From Bactericera cockerelli (taxonomy: Eukaryota > Arthropoda > Insecta > Hemiptera > Triozidae): a stretch of 64,000 nucleotides of DNA. Shown here one piece after another: positions 21,076 to 33,440 of the stretch. A program made the translations under genes and the position numbers. Every line of letters starts with the position of its first letter. Positions within the stretch are counted from its first letter, which is position 1. A model generated the notes under the pieces. It was not told the origin of the DNA. It made no database searches and saw only the letters and a list, made by a program, of their open reading frames with translations. The stretch lies in assembly GCA_024516035.1 (NCBI GenBank), contig CM044964.1, positions 8,749,736 through 8,813,735 on the forward strand. The letters are read 5' to 3'.

Positions 21076-21389
21076 TGTTCCGTTTCCGATAGTAGAAAAT
21101 TAAATTTGGGTGGATAGGAACCCCCGGTATACTCTTATCAGTGTTACGTAACGACCGACCGACCTTACCCCCTCCACATTCATTAAACTCTCTGACCCGA
21201 GATGTAAGCTCAGCGCTCGGCCCAGTCACTTACCTATACCAAGAGAGACCACACATCCCATCTCCACGCACGCGTCCATCCCCGGGGACCCCAAGCGACG
21301 CTTCTCCACGTGAGTGACCACTGACCAAGAGCCCATCCCGGTAAGAGAGTTTATTTCCCTTTTATACCTTGTACATTTCCCAAAGAAAA
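21076..21389 (+). repeat. 5' LTR of BEL/Pao copy 1 (3' edge uncertain)
   Basis: It begins TGTTCC. It is identical to the repeat at 27285 over about 310 bp except for one extra A near the end, and identical to the partial repeat at 32911 over the shared part. Downstream of about 21410 the copies start to differ often, which I take as the LTR/leader boundary. A possible primer-binding site starting TGGAACCAGC lies at 21390, but its tRNA match is unconvincing. The alternative is a longer LTR of about 680 bp ending near 21755, just 5' of gag. Confidence 0.7.
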
Positions 21390-21763
21390 TTGGAACCAGC
21401 ACCCCAACATTATGATCCTTCAGGCCGGGTTTTCTTTCGGGTTTTGTTAGAAATTAAGGGTTTAAGTACTTTTGCCGGGCACACTTTGAGGCCCTTTGTG
21501 TAATTTATCTTTTCGTGCTTTTTTGCCCCGGGGCCCATTTTGTATTGTTGCACATTTCCATTACCTTTCATTTTTTATTTGTAGTGCATTTAACCGATTT
21601 ATTTCCGTTTCGATTTCATGTAGTTTAGTTATTTTACTGAACCTTTATTTTTGTTGCATGTTCTCGTGTTACTCGTATTTTTTCTTGTGCCTTTTAAAGA
21701 TTCCACATTGGTTTTACTGAGCTAAAAGTTATTTTGTGTTTTTTTGTTGCTAAGAGATAAAAT
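21390..21763 (+). other. BEL/Pao copy 1 leader with possible splice signals
   Basis: This is untranslated sequence between the LTR and gag. A GTAAGAG donor-like site lies at 21341-21347 in the LTR, and a T-rich tract ending CTAAG just before gag (about 21740-21755) resembles an acceptor. This hints at a spliced leader but is unproved. The region carries about fifteen differences from the matching stretch at 27600-27972, far more than the coding part that follows. Confidence 0.5.
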
Positions 21764-24031
21764 ATGCCGCCTTCAGCCACTCAATCCCTAAATTATTATG
21801 TTAAGCTTAGAGAGAAACTGTTCCAAAGGGTTCAAATCATTTATGACATATCTAAAGATAATGCTAGAGAGCAGGAATTTTTAATTAGATGTGAAAAACT
21901 AGAGGAAACATATACAGAATTTCAGGCAGTAAATGATAAGATTCTGAATTACAATACCCTCGTGTCGAGTGAGGACCAGATTAAAGATGTGAGTAGCGTC
22001 ATCCAATCCTTTGAGGAAATATTCTTTAAAATTCAAGTGATTCATAGAACAAAAAAGGGTCAGCAGGATTTGTCCTTAGGAGAAGAAAGTAATGCAAACA
22101 CGCATTCAGAGAGGCAGTCCCGTCCTCTAACCAAATTACCTCAGTTAAACATAGGAAAATTCTCAGGGGAAAATCTAGAAGAATTTGATAGCTTCATTTC
22201 TATGTTTAATAAAATAATTCACACACGTGACTCTCTTTCCGACATAGAAAAGTACTCATATCTAGTTTCTTTACTCGAAGGTCCGGCGTTAAAAATAGTT
22301 CAAGCAGTGCAATTCAGTGCTCAAAATTATCACATTGCTTACACTCGTTTAACAGATCGGTATCAGAACCCTAGAATTCTTGCAAATCACTATGCGAATA
22401 AAATCCTTGATACCAAAACTTTCAACACAGAGACCTTACAAGGTCTTCGCTTGTATCTTGACCAAATTCACGTTAACGTCCAATCGCTAATAGCCCTTAA
22501 TCTGACGGATTTATCGGATTTTCTTTGCTTACATATAGGGCTTAGAGCGCTCGATTCCCGTACTAGACAGTTGTTTGAGAACGAGCACGTAAAAGTGAAA
22601 TCTATTCCTTCCTTCCAAGACTTGATCACGTTCGTTAAAAATAGGTGTTCCGTTCTTGAAATGTCCGACTCATCGTATTCATCAAGTAGGTCACAGATTC
22701 AAGCTAATTTTCGCCCGACCCTAGGTCAGACAAGGCGATCCTTTGTTGCTCATGGTGCTAGCTCAGTAGAACGCACACGTGCTAGTTCAGCTCACGCTAA
22801 ACCTCAGTATTCTAACCCTCAAACCTCTTCTATTGTTTGTCCCTTATGTAAGGGCCCCCATAAACTTTCTCGCTGTAGTAGTTTTCTCAATCAAACCCCT
22901 AATGCTCGTCGTGATTTTGTAAAATCTGCTAAACGTTGTTTCGCCTGTTTAGGCACCCATACCCTGTCTTCTTGTTCCTCTACCTTTTCTTGTAACCATT
23001 GTAAAAGTAAGAACCATCACACTTTGCTTCATTTCGATGTTTCGCACGCGGTTCCCCAGGCTGGGATCCCGCCTCGCTCTGTACCTAATCCCCAGGTGCT
23101 TGCCGGTAGTCAAATCCCGGATAACCCTCATTGTTCTTACACGCAAGATGTTGTTTTAACATCCGAGTCAAGTAAGACTCTCTCATGTAAAGCTAACCCT
23201 CATAGTGAAACCCAAGTTCTGTTAGGCACAGCCCAGGTTCGAATCCAGGATGTGTTCGGAAATTTTCATTCCGCTCGTGTTTGTATTGATCTAGGTTCTC
23301 AATTAAATCTTATCACCTCCTCTTTAGCTCACAAATTAAATTTACCCAAGCGGTTTTCTTCGACTAAGGTCAGTGGTGTAGGGAACTCGACGCCTTTAAC
23401 TCCCAAAGGCCTTGTCTCTTGCCATGTAATACCTTCCCACCAGCTCATTCCTCACATTTCGTTCGAGGCTGTCGTACTGCCTTCTATTGCTTCCGACATG
23501 CCTACAGTTCACGTATCTCGTAATTCTATCGATACTTACGGCGATAAATTAGCCGACTCTTTATTTTATAAACCGGGACCGGTAGACATTCTACTAGGTG
23601 CTCAGGTTGTGTCCGAAATACTTGATACACAGACACCTATTATTAAGGGGAACCCTTCAGTTCTACCTACCGTATTCGGTTATGTTTTGTTCGGTAATAT
23701 ACCTTCTGATCTATCTCTAGACTCAAATCCCGTAGCGTTACTCAACATGCAATCTCTCTTTGTTTCTTCTTGTGAAGTAGACCCTCTCTCGAATCAATTA
23801 CGTGAATTCTTTGAGTTAGAAAAAATTCCCGAATCGCCTCTGAAACTCAGTCCCGAGGACGAGCAGTGCGAAAAATTCTTCAATGAGACTACCTCTCGCT
23901 CTTCTGATGGAAAATATGTCTGTAGGCTACCATTTCGTTCTTCCTTGCCTCCTAATCTAGGTTCCACTCGAACGGTCGCTACGAGCCGCTTATGGAAGTT
24001 AGAAGCGCGGCTGAATAAAATGAAACATTAA
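21764..24031 (+). pseudogene. BEL/Pao copy 1 gag and protease part of polyprotein
   Basis: Open for 755 codons. Residues about 120-290 match the retrotransposon gag-like DUF1759 region. Two or three CCHC-like zinc knuckles lie at about 357-415. An aspartic-protease-like domain (DUF1758 type) has DLGS at about 509-512 as the candidate catalytic motif. The frame stops early because a one-base loss in an A run near 24018, compared with copy 2, moves it out of phase. RT and integrase lie downstream in another frame and are annotated separately. The start is the first ATG after the leader and is shared with copy 2. In an intact BEL/Pao element gag, PR, RT, RH and IN form one polyprotein, so this copy would yield at most a truncated gag-protease. 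Confidence 0.9.
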
Positions 24032-24078
24032 AAAATCTCTATCACGAGAATCTTCAGGACTATGTACACAGTGGTCAC

Positions 24079-27000
24079 ATGGAAGTGGCAAGGGTTCCGT
24101 CGTCGTACTTACTCACTCATCATGGAGTTCTCAAGGAAACTAGCAATAGCACTAAGTGTAGAGTAGTTTTCAATGCTAGTGAACGTTCTGATTTGAACCA
24201 AAGTTTAAACGAGAATCTCATGGTAGGACCAAAGTTACAATCCAACATCGCCGACATTATTTTGAACTTTCGTACTTACCCTATAGCTCTTACGTGCGAT
24301 ATCCGCCAAATGTACAGGTGTATTAATTTGGATCCCCAGGATTGTAAATACCAACATATTCTGTGGCGTTTCAAGTCCTCCGATCCTATCGTTGAGTATG
24401 AACTCAAAACTCTCTCGTTTGGTTTATCTTGTGCGCCGTACTTGGCCCAAAGGGTTCTTCAAAAACTAGCTGACGATGAGAGGGTCCGCTTTCCCCATGC
24501 CGCTCAAGCGGTAAAGAATTCCGTTTATGTTGATGATTTTGTTTCTGGTAGTTACAGTATTCAGGAGGCTATCAGTTTTCAGAGGGAGCTAACCGATTTA
24601 TTGGCGTCGGGCGGGTTCTCTCTGAGAAAATGGGCTAGTTCCAACCCTAATGTTCTTAAAGAATTAGAAGTTGATCATCTCGAAAAACCTCACAAGTTGG
24701 GAAACGCTGATTCTATCAAAGTTTTAGGTTTGCAGTGGGATCCCAATCACGATTCATTTTTCTATGTTGTGTCTCCCGAAGTTAAAGATAAGATTACTAA
24801 GCGAGATGTTCTCTCCCAGATAGCACGGATTTACGATATTCAAGGGTTCTTGAGTCCCATAACCGTATGGTTGAAAATTTTCATGCAAAAACTCTGGCTC
24901 TTGGGTTCTACTTGGGACAGTGCTTTAACCCCAGATCTTGATAAAGAGTGGAAATCTGTCATTCAGGAACTTCCCCTACTTAACGATATAAAAATCCCAA
25001 GATATGTCAACACCTTTAAGTCTCAGTCGGTAGATTTAGTAGGATTCTGTGACGCTTCCGCCGCAGCCATGGCGGCCGTGGTATACCTGCGAGTTACTGT
25101 TCAAGGGGGGGAGGTCCTCTCGTATTTAGTTCGTGCCAAGACGAAGGTGGCGCCTATAAAAACTCTAACAATCCCCAAGTTGGAACTGTCCGCCGCTCTT
25201 TTGTTGGCAAATTTGCTAAAATCTCTTAACGCTTTTACACAGACGTTAAAAATATCTCACACATACTTGTTCTCCGATTCTACTATTGTGCTAGGTTGGC
25301 TTAAAACACCCCCTTACCTTCTTAATACATTTGTCTCCAATAGAGTTCAGCAAATTTTAGAAAGCACAGACCCGACTGCTTGGTTTCATATCAAGAGTGG
25401 GGAGAACTCTGCAGATTTAGCTAGCCGAGGTTGCTACCCATCAAAAATAATTTCAAATAATTTATGGTGGCATGGTCCTACATTTCTTCTGTTACCCTTC
25501 TCTCAATGGCCATGTACATCTTCTCAAGAGATTACAAGTTCTTCGGCAGAATTACCTGAATTGAAATCGATCGCTCTTTCTCTAAGTACCCAATACGCAG
25601 GTAGCGAGTATCTCTCGCAGTATCTATCGAAGTTTTCCTCATTGATAAAGCTTCAACGTACAATCGCTTGGATTTTACGTTTTGTTCATAATACACAGAA
25701 ACATATTCGAGCGTATCGTATTTCAGACACTTCATTGTTAGCTAGCGAGATGTCTCAGGCTCTATCCCTATGCATTAAGTTAACACAGCACGATTATTAT
25801 CAAGCTGAACTGGTTTCCCTGGCAAAGGGACAAGCCATCAAAGGGACACTAGTACACCTCTCGCCTTTCGTTGCGGAGTCGGGGCTGCTATCAGTAGGGG
25901 GGAGATTGAGAAATGCGCCTCTTTCTTCTTCAAGCAAGCATCCGACTTTAATTCCTAGGGAGAGTCACCTCGCTACTTTGATTGTTGACCATTTTCATAT
26001 TCACTCGCTTCATGCGGGACCTCAACTTGTTCAATCTCTTGTTCAAAAGCAATATTGGATCCCTAATATAAAGTCCCTAGTCCGTAAGCGCATTTTCAAA
26101 TGCATGCGTTGTTTTAGGCTTCAGGCCAAACCGGCCGCGCCTTTCATGGGTAACCTTCCGAAGAATCGCTTCGAACAGGGTCGACCTTTCTTACGGGTCG
26201 CTCTAGATATGGGCGGTCCCTATTTATTGAAAGATGGAAACCGTCGTAATAGTCCCGTAATTAAAGCTTACATAGCGCTCTTTATCTGTATGAGTACGAA
26301 GTGTGTACATCTAGAACTTGTCACCTCTCTCTGTACGCAGGCCTGCTTGGCTGCTTTAGATAGGTTCATCTCTCGTAGAGGTTTACCTTCACACCTTATC
26401 AGTGATAACGGTACCAATTACCGAGGGTCGGCTAGACATATTTCGGAAGTTCAAGCTTTTCTCAAATCATCTCAGTCCCATATTCATAAGTTTCTGGCCG
26501 ACAAAAATATCGTGTGGTCATTTCACCCCCCAGGTGCCCCAAACTTTGCGGGCTTAGCTGAGGCAGGCATCAAAAGTACAAAATTCCATTTAAAGCGTGT
26601 ACTCACAGATCAAGCTCTTAGGTACGAGGAGTTCTACACTCTACTTGTGAAGGTAGAAGCGACTCTTAACTCGAGACCACTTTATGCTCTGTCTTCGGCC
26701 CCAGACGATGGCTTTGATTATTTGTCCCCCGGACATTTCCTTATCGGAGCCCCGCTTCTAGCCCGGCCCGATTATGATTTAACAAATGAAAATATTTCCC
26801 CGTTACAAAGATGGAGTTTGATAAACCAGGCGTTCCAAAGTTTTTGGAACCGCTGGTCCAAAGAATATTTACACATACTGATTCATCGTCCCAAATGGAC
26901 TAAACAAACAGTGAACTTTAGGATAGGTGATTTAGTGCTCATAACTTCAGAAAATAACCCGCCTTTGAAATGGCCTCTAGCGCGTGTCACAGCAGTCCAT

Positions 27001-27102
27001 CCCGGCTCAGATGATATTGTACGCGTTGTCACTCTTAAAACTGCGACAGGGTCCTTAACCCGCGCGGTTAATAAGTTAGTTCTTTTACCTATTGCGGATT
27101 GA
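24079..27102 (+). pseudogene. BEL/Pao copy 1 RT-RNase H-integrase part of polyprotein
   Basis: The frame resumes after the copy 1 frameshift; the first Met at 24079 is only a convenient start, as the domain begins upstream. Numbered from there: reverse transcriptase at about 20-220 with the YVDD active site at 150-153; the Pao-type RNase H/peptidase region at about 230-450, with FCDAS and SDS motifs; the integrase zinc-binding domain (HHCC-type) at about 630-690; and the integrase core with acidic residues near 710, 776 (DNGTNYRG) and 828. A C-terminal DUF5641-like domain (about 900-1000) closes the protein. The stop lies 182 nt before the next LTR, leaving no room for an env gene. This segment has no internal stops. 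Confidence 0.92.
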
Positions 27103-27264
27103 AGGCTCGGCGAAATATTTTTTAAGCTTCTCTAGTGTCTTTCGTTTTTTTTGGGTTAATGGAAAATCGCATACTACCATTATGGATTTTCTCTTAGCAA
27201 AAGTGAAGCCAATGTTTAACCCTTTAAGCACAAGGAAGATTAACCCTCATGCGTCTTAAAATTT

Positions 27265-27284
27265 GTCAATTTTAGGGGGGAGAA
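27265..27284 (+). other. Polypurine tract of BEL/Pao copy 1
   Basis: A G-rich purine run lies directly upstream of the second LTR (TTTAGGGGGGAGAA at 27271-27284). This is the expected position and composition for the plus-strand primer of an LTR retrotransposon, and it supports 27285 as the LTR start. Confidence 0.8.
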
Positions 27285-27600
27285 TGTTCCGTTTCCGATA
27301 GTAGAAAATTAAATTTGGGTGGATAGGAACCCCCGGTATACTCTTATCAGTGTTACGTAACGACCGACCGACCTTACCCCCTCCACATTCATTAAACTCT
27401 CTGACCCGAGATGTAAGCTCAGCGCTCGGCCCAGTCACTTACCTATACCAAGAGAGACCACACATCCCATCTCCACGCACGCGTCCATCCCCGGGGACCC
27501 CAAGCGACGCTTCTCCACGTGAGTGACCACTGACCAAGAGCCCATCCCGGTAAGAGAGTTTATTTCCCTTTTATACCTTGTACATTTCCCAAAGAAAAAT
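27285..27600 (+). repeat. Shared middle LTR of the BEL/Pao tandem
   Basis: This LTR is both 3' LTR of copy 1 and 5' LTR of copy 2. Over about 310 bp it differs from the first LTR only by one extra A. Near-perfect LTR identity suggests recent insertion or conversion. Confidence 0.8.
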
Positions 27601-27972
27601 TGGAACCAGCACCCCAACATTATGGTCCTTCGGGCCGGATTTTCTTTCGGGTTTTGTTAAAAATTAAGGGTTTAAGTTCTTTGCCGGGCACACTTTGAGG
27701 CCCTTTGTGTAATTTATCTTTTCGTGCTTTTTTGCCCCGGGGCCCATTTTGTATTGTTGCACATTTCCATTACTTTTCATTTTTTATTTGTAGTGCATTT
27801 ACCCGATTTATTTTCGTTTCGATTTCATGTAGATTAGTTATTTTACTGAACCTTTAATTTTTGTTGCATGTTCTCGTGTTATTCATATTTTTCTTGTGCC
27901 TTTTAAAGATTCCACATTGGTTTTACTGAGCTAAAAGTTATTTTGTGTTTTATTGTTTCAAAGAGATAAAAT

Positions 27973-28200
27973 ATGCCGCCTTCAGCCACTCAATCCCTAA
28001 ATTATTATGTTAAGCTTAGAGAGAAACTTTTCCAAAGGGTTCAAATCATTTATGACATATCTAAAGATAATGCTAGAGAGCAGGAATTTTTAATTAGATG
28101 TGAAAAACTAGAGGAAACATATACAGAATTTCAGGCAGTAAATGATAAGATTCTGAATTACAATACCCTCGTGTCGGTGAGGACCAGATTAAAGATGTGA
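27973..28200 (+). pseudogene. BEL/Pao copy 2 gag N-terminus, cut by a frameshift
   Basis: The first 68 codons match copy 1 gag almost exactly. Relative to copy 1 one base is missing near 28176, and the frame then runs to a stop at 28200. The remaining polyprotein lies open in the next frame. The lesion differs from that of copy 1, so the two copies were inactivated independently. Confidence 0.9.
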
Positions 28201-31200
28201 GTAGCGTCATCCAATCCTTTGAGGAAATATTCTTTAAAATTCAAGTGATTCATAGAACAAAAAAGGGTCAGCAGGATTTGTCCTTAGGAGAAGAAAGTAA
28301 TGCAAACACGCATTCAGAGAGGCAGTCCCGTCCTCTAACCAAATTACCTCAGTTAAACATAGGAAAATTCTCAGGGGAAAATCTAGAAGAATTTGATAGC
28401 TTCATTTCTATGTTTAATAAAATAATTCACACACGTGACTCTCTTTCCGACATAGAAAAGTACTCATATCTAGTTTCTTTACTCGAAGGTCCGGCGTTAA
28501 AAATAGTTCAAGCAGTGCAATTCAGTGCTCAAAATTATCACATTGCTTACACTCGTTTAACAGATCGGTATCAGAACCCTAGAATTCTTGCAAATCACTA
28601 TGCGAATAAAATCCTTGATACCAAAACTTTCAACACAGAGACCTTACAAGGTCTTCGCTTGTTTCTTGACCAAATTCACGTTAACGTCCAATCGCTAATA
28701 GCCCTTAATCTGACGGATTTATCGGATTTTCTTTGCTTACATATAGGGCTTAGAGCGCTCGATTCCCGTACTAGACAGTTGTTTGAGAACGAGCACGTAA
28801 AAGTGAAATCTATTCCTTCCTTCCAAGACTTGATCACGTTCGTTAAAAATAGGTGTTCCGTTCTTGAAATGTCCGACTCATCGTATTCATCAAGTAGGTC
28901 ACAGATTCAAGCTAATTTTCGCCCGACCCTAGGTCAGACAAGGCGATCCTTTGTTGCTCATGGTGCTAGCTCAGTAGAACGCACACGTGCTAGTTCAGCT
29001 CACGCTAAACCTCAGTATTCTAACCCTCAAACCTCTTCTATTGTTTGTCCCTTATGTAAGGGCCCCCATAAACTTTCTCGCTGTAGTAGTTTTCTCAATC
29101 AAACCCCTAATGCTCGTCGTGATTTTGTAAAATCTGCTAAACGTTGTTTCGCCTGTTTAGGCACCCATACCCTGTCTTCTTGTTCCTCTACCTTTTCTTG
29201 TAACCATTGTAAAAGTAAGAACCATCACACTTTGCTTCATTTCGATGTTTCGCACGCGGTTCCCCAGGCTGGGATCCCGCCTCGCTCTGTACCTAATCCC
29301 CAGGTGCTTGCCGGTAGTCAAATCCCGGATAACCCTCATTGTTCTTACACGCAAGATGTTGTTTTAACATCCGAGTCAAGTAAGACTCTCTCATGTAAAG
29401 CTAACCCTCATAGTGAAACCCAAGTTCTGTTAGGCACAGCCCAGGTTCGAATCCAGGATGTGTTCGGAAATTTTCATTCCGCTCGTGTTTGTATTGATCT
29501 AGGTTCTCAATTAAATCTTATCACCTCCTCTTTAGCTCACAAATTAAATTTACCCAAGCGGTTTTCTTCGACTAAGGTCAGTGGTGTAGGGAACTCGACG
29601 CCTTTAACTCCCAAAGGCCTTGTCTCTTGCCATGTAGTACCTTCTCACCAGCTCAATCCTCAAATTTCGTTCGAGGCTGTCGTGCTGCCTTCTATTGCTC
29701 CCGACATGCCTACAGTTCACGTATCTCGTAATTCTATCGATACTTACGGCGATAAATTAGCCGACTCTTTATTTTATAAACCGGGACCGGTAGACATTCT
29801 ACTAGGTGCTCAGGTTGTGTCCGAAATACTTGATACACAGACACCTATTATCAAGGGGAACCCTTCAGTTCTACCTACCGTATTCGGTTATGTTTTGTTC
29901 GGTAATATACCTTCTGATCTATCTCTAGACTCAAATCCCGTAGCGTTACTCAACATGCAATCTCTCTTTGTTTCTTCTTGTGAAGAAGACCCTCTCTCGA
30001 ATCAATTACGTGAATTCTTTGAGTTAGAAAAAATTCCCGAATCGCCTCTGAAACTCAGTCCCGAGGACGAGCAGTGCGAAAAATTCTTCAATGAGACTAC
30101 CTCTCGCTCTTCTGATGGAAAATATGTCTGTAGGCTACCATTTCGTTCTTCCTTGCCTCCTAATCTAGGTTCCACTCGAACGGTCGCTACGAGCCGCTTG
30201 TGGAAGTTAGAAGCGCGGCTGAATAAAAATGAAACATTTAAAAATCTCTATCACGAGAATCTTCAGGACTATGTACACAGTGGTCACATGGAAGTGGCAA
30301 GGGTTCCGTCGTCGTACTTACTCACTCATCATGGAGTTCTCAAGGAAACTAGCAATAGCACTAAGTGTAGAGTAGTTTTCAATGCTAGTGAACGTTCTGA
30401 TTTGAACCAAAGTTTAAACGAGAATCTCATGGTAGGACCAAAGTTACAATCCAACATCGCCGACATTATTTTGAACTTTCGTACTTACCCTATAGCTCTT
30501 ACGTGCGATATCCGCCAAATGTACAGGTGTATTAATTTGGATCCCCAGGATTGTAAATACCAACATATTCTGTGGCGTTTCAAGTCCTCCGATCCTATCG
30601 TTGAGTATGAACTCAAAACTCTCTCGTTTGGTTTATCTTGTGCGCCGTACTTGGCCCAAAGGGTTCTTCAAAAACTGGCTGACGATGAGAGGGTCCGCTT
30701 TCCCCATGCCGCTCAAGCGGTAAAGAATTCCGTCTATGTTGATGATTTTGTTTCTGGTAGTTACAGTGTTCAGGAGGCTATCAGTTTTCAGAGGGAGCTA
30801 ACCGATTTGTTGGCGTCGGGCGGGTTCTCTCTGAGAAAATGGGCTAGTTCCAACCCTAATGTTCTTAAAGAATTAGAAGTTGATCATCTCGAAAAACCTC
30901 ACAAGTTGGGAAACGCTGATTCTATCAAAGTTTTAGGTTTGCAGTGGGATCCCAATCACGATTCATTTTTCTATGTTGTGTCTCCCGAAGTTAAAGATAA
31001 GATTACTAAGCGAGATGTTCTCTCCCAGATAGCACGGATTTACGATATTCAAGGGTTCTTGAGTCCCATAACCGTATGGTTGAAAATTTTCATGCAAAAA
31101 CTCTGGCTCTTAGGTTCTACTTGGGACAGTGCTTTAACCCCAGATCTTGATAAAGAGTGGAAATCTGTCATTCAGGAACTTCCCCTACTTAACGATATAA

Positions 31201-33005
31201 AAATCCCTAGATATGTCAACACCTTTAAGTCTCAGTCGGTAGATTTAGTAGGATTCTGTGACGCTTCCGCCGCAGCCATGGCGGCAGTGGTATACCTGCG
31301 AGTTACTGTTCAAGGGGGGGAGGTCCTCTCGTATTTAGTTCGTGCCAAGACGAAGGTGGCGCCTATAAAAACTCTAACAATCCCCAAGTTAGAACTGTCC
31401 GCCGCTCTTTTGTTGGCAAATTTGCTAAAATCTCTTAACGCTTTTACACAGACGTTAGAAATATCTCACACATACTTGTTCTCCGATTCTACTATTGTGC
31501 TAGGTTGGCTTAAAACACCCCCTTACCTTCTTAATACATTTGTCTCCAATAGAGTTCAGCAAATTTTAGAAAGTACAGACCCGACTGCTTGGTTTCATAT
31601 CAAGAGTGGGGAGAACTCTGCAGATTTAGCTAGCCGAGGTTGCTACCCATCAAAAATAATTTCAAATAATTTATGGTGGCATGGTCCTACATTTCTTCTG
31701 TTACCCTTCTCTCAATGGCCATGTACATCTTCTCAAGAGATTACGAGTTCTTCGGCAGAATTACCTGAATTGAAATCGATCGCTCTTTCTCTAAGTACCC
31801 AATACGCAGGTAGTGAGTATCTCTCGCAGTATCTATCGAAGTTTTCCTCATTTATAAAGCTTCAACGTACAATCGCCTGGATTTTACGTTTTGTTCATAA
31901 TACACAGAAACATATTCGAGCGTATCGTATTTCAGACACTTCATTGTTAGCTAGCGAGATGTCTCAGGCTCTATCCCTATGCATTAAGTTAACACAGCAC
32001 GATTATTATCAAGCTGAACTGGTTTCCCTGGCAAAGGGACAAGCCATCAAAGGGGCACTAGTACACCTCTCGCCTTTCGTTGCGGAGTCGGGGCTGCTAT
32101 CAGTAGGGGGGAGATTGAGAAATGCGCCTCTTTCTTCTTCAAGCAAGCATCCGACTTTAATTCCTAGGGAGAGTCACCTCGCTACTTTGATTGTTGACCA
32201 TTTTCATATTCACTCGCTTCATGCGGGACCTCAACTTGTTCAATCTCTTGTTCAAAAGCAATATTGGATCCCTAATATAAAGTCCCTAGTCCGTAAGCGC
32301 ATTTTCAAATGCATGCGTTGTTTTAGGCTTCAGGCCAAACCGGCCGCGCCTTTCATGGGTAACCTTCCGAAGAATCGCTTCGAACAGGGTCGACCTTTCT
32401 TACGGGTCGCTCTAGATATGGGCGGTCCCTATTTATTGAAAGATGGAAACCGTCGTAATAGTCCCGTAATTAAAGCTTACATAGCGCTCTTTATCTGTAT
32501 GAGTACGAAGTGTGTACATCTAGAACTTGTCACCTCTCTCTGTACGCAGGCCTGCTTGGCTGCTTTAGATAGGTTCATCTCTCGTAGAGGTTTACCTTCA
32601 CATCTTATCAGTGATAACGGTACCAATTACCGAGGGTCGGCTAGACATATTTCGGAAGTTCAAGCTTTTCTCAAATCATCTCAGTCCCATATTCATAAGT
32701 TTCTGGCCGACAAAAATATCGCGTGGTCGTTTCACCCCCCAGGTGCCCCAAACTTTGCGGGCTTAGCTGAGGCAGGCATCAAAAGTACAAAATTCCATTT
32801 AAAGCGTGTACTCACAGATCAAGCTCTTAGGTACGAGGAGTGCTACACTCTACTTGTGAAGGTAGAAGCGACTCTTAACTCGAGACCACTTTATGCTCTG
32901 CCTTCGGCCCCAGTCACTTACCTATACCAAGAGAGACCACACATCCCATCTCCACGCACGCGTCCATCCCCGGGGACCCCAAGCGACGCTTCTCCACGTG
33001 AGTGA
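28197..33005 (+). pseudogene. BEL/Pao copy 2 gag-pol, 3' truncated into LTR
   Basis: Open for 1602 codons but not a native protein: it starts after the copy 2 gag frameshift and its end is foreign. In order it carries the DUF1759 gag-like region, zinc knuckles, the DLGS protease motif, RT with YVDD, Pao-type RNase H, the HHCC domain and the integrase core with all three acidic positions. Unlike copy 1, protease and RT are in one frame. Just after the integrase core, near 32905, the sequence jumps into the middle of an LTR, and the last 30 or so codons are LTR read-through. The C-terminal DUF5641 region, 3' UTR, polypurine tract and the first 140 or so bases of that LTR are missing. The junction sits in a short shared CGGCCC(C)AG stretch, consistent with a microhomology-mediated deletion. 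Confidence 0.9.
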
Positions 33006-33440
33006 CCACTGACCAAGAGCCCATCCCGGTAAGAGAGTTTATTTCCCTTTTATACCTTGTACATTTCCCAAAGAAAATTGGAACCAGCACCCCAACATTA
33101 TGATCCTTCAGGCCGGGTTTTCTTTCGGGTTTTGTTAAAAATTAAGGGTTTAAGTTCTTTGCCGGGCACACTTTGAGGCCCTTTGTGTAATTTATCTTTT
33201 CGTGCTTTTTTGCCCCGGGGCTCATTTTGTATTGTTGCACATTTCCATTGCTTTTCATTTTAATTATTTGTAGTGCATTTACCCGATTTATTTTCGTTTC
33301 GATTTCATGTAGATTAGTTATTTTACTGAACCTTTAATTTTTGTTGCATGTTCTCGTGTTATTCATATTTTTCTTGTGCCTTTTAAAGATTCCACATTGG
33401 TTTTACTGAGCTAAAAGTTATTTTGTGTTTTTTTGTTGCT
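32911..33440 (+). repeat. Partial third LTR plus leader of the BEL/Pao tandem
   Basis: It matches the LTR from its internal CAGTCACTTACC onward and then the leader up to the bases just before gag, where sequence flanking the empty site in copy B begins (AAGATAATAATAATGAT). It lacks the first 140 or so bp of the LTR. If the LTR is short, this is an LTR plus internal leader cut near gag; if long, this is its true 3' end. Confidence 0.75.

Larger units (their letters stand above)
21076..33440 (+). mobile_element. Tandem pair of BEL/Pao LTR retrotransposons, both defective
   Basis: The order is LTR (21076), leader, gag-pol, LTR (27285), leader, truncated gag-pol, then a partial LTR plus leader (about 32911-33440). 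Both complete LTR starts read TGTTCC, and the second is preceded by a purine run (27275-27284) that serves as polypurine tract. Copy B has an empty site near 47487-47495. The left flank ends in GTACC, but no matching duplication is seen at the right edge, so the right terminus has probably been lost. The layout is explained by recombination between elements sharing an LTR. Confidence 0.9.

Noticed and set aside
22949..23146. Minus-strand frames inside gag (also 29157-29354)
   Set aside because: Shadow frames of the gag coding strand, identical in both copies because the coding strand is.
27103..27284. env gene downstream of BEL/Pao pol
   Set aside because: Only 182 nt separate the pol stop from the next LTR, with no frame.
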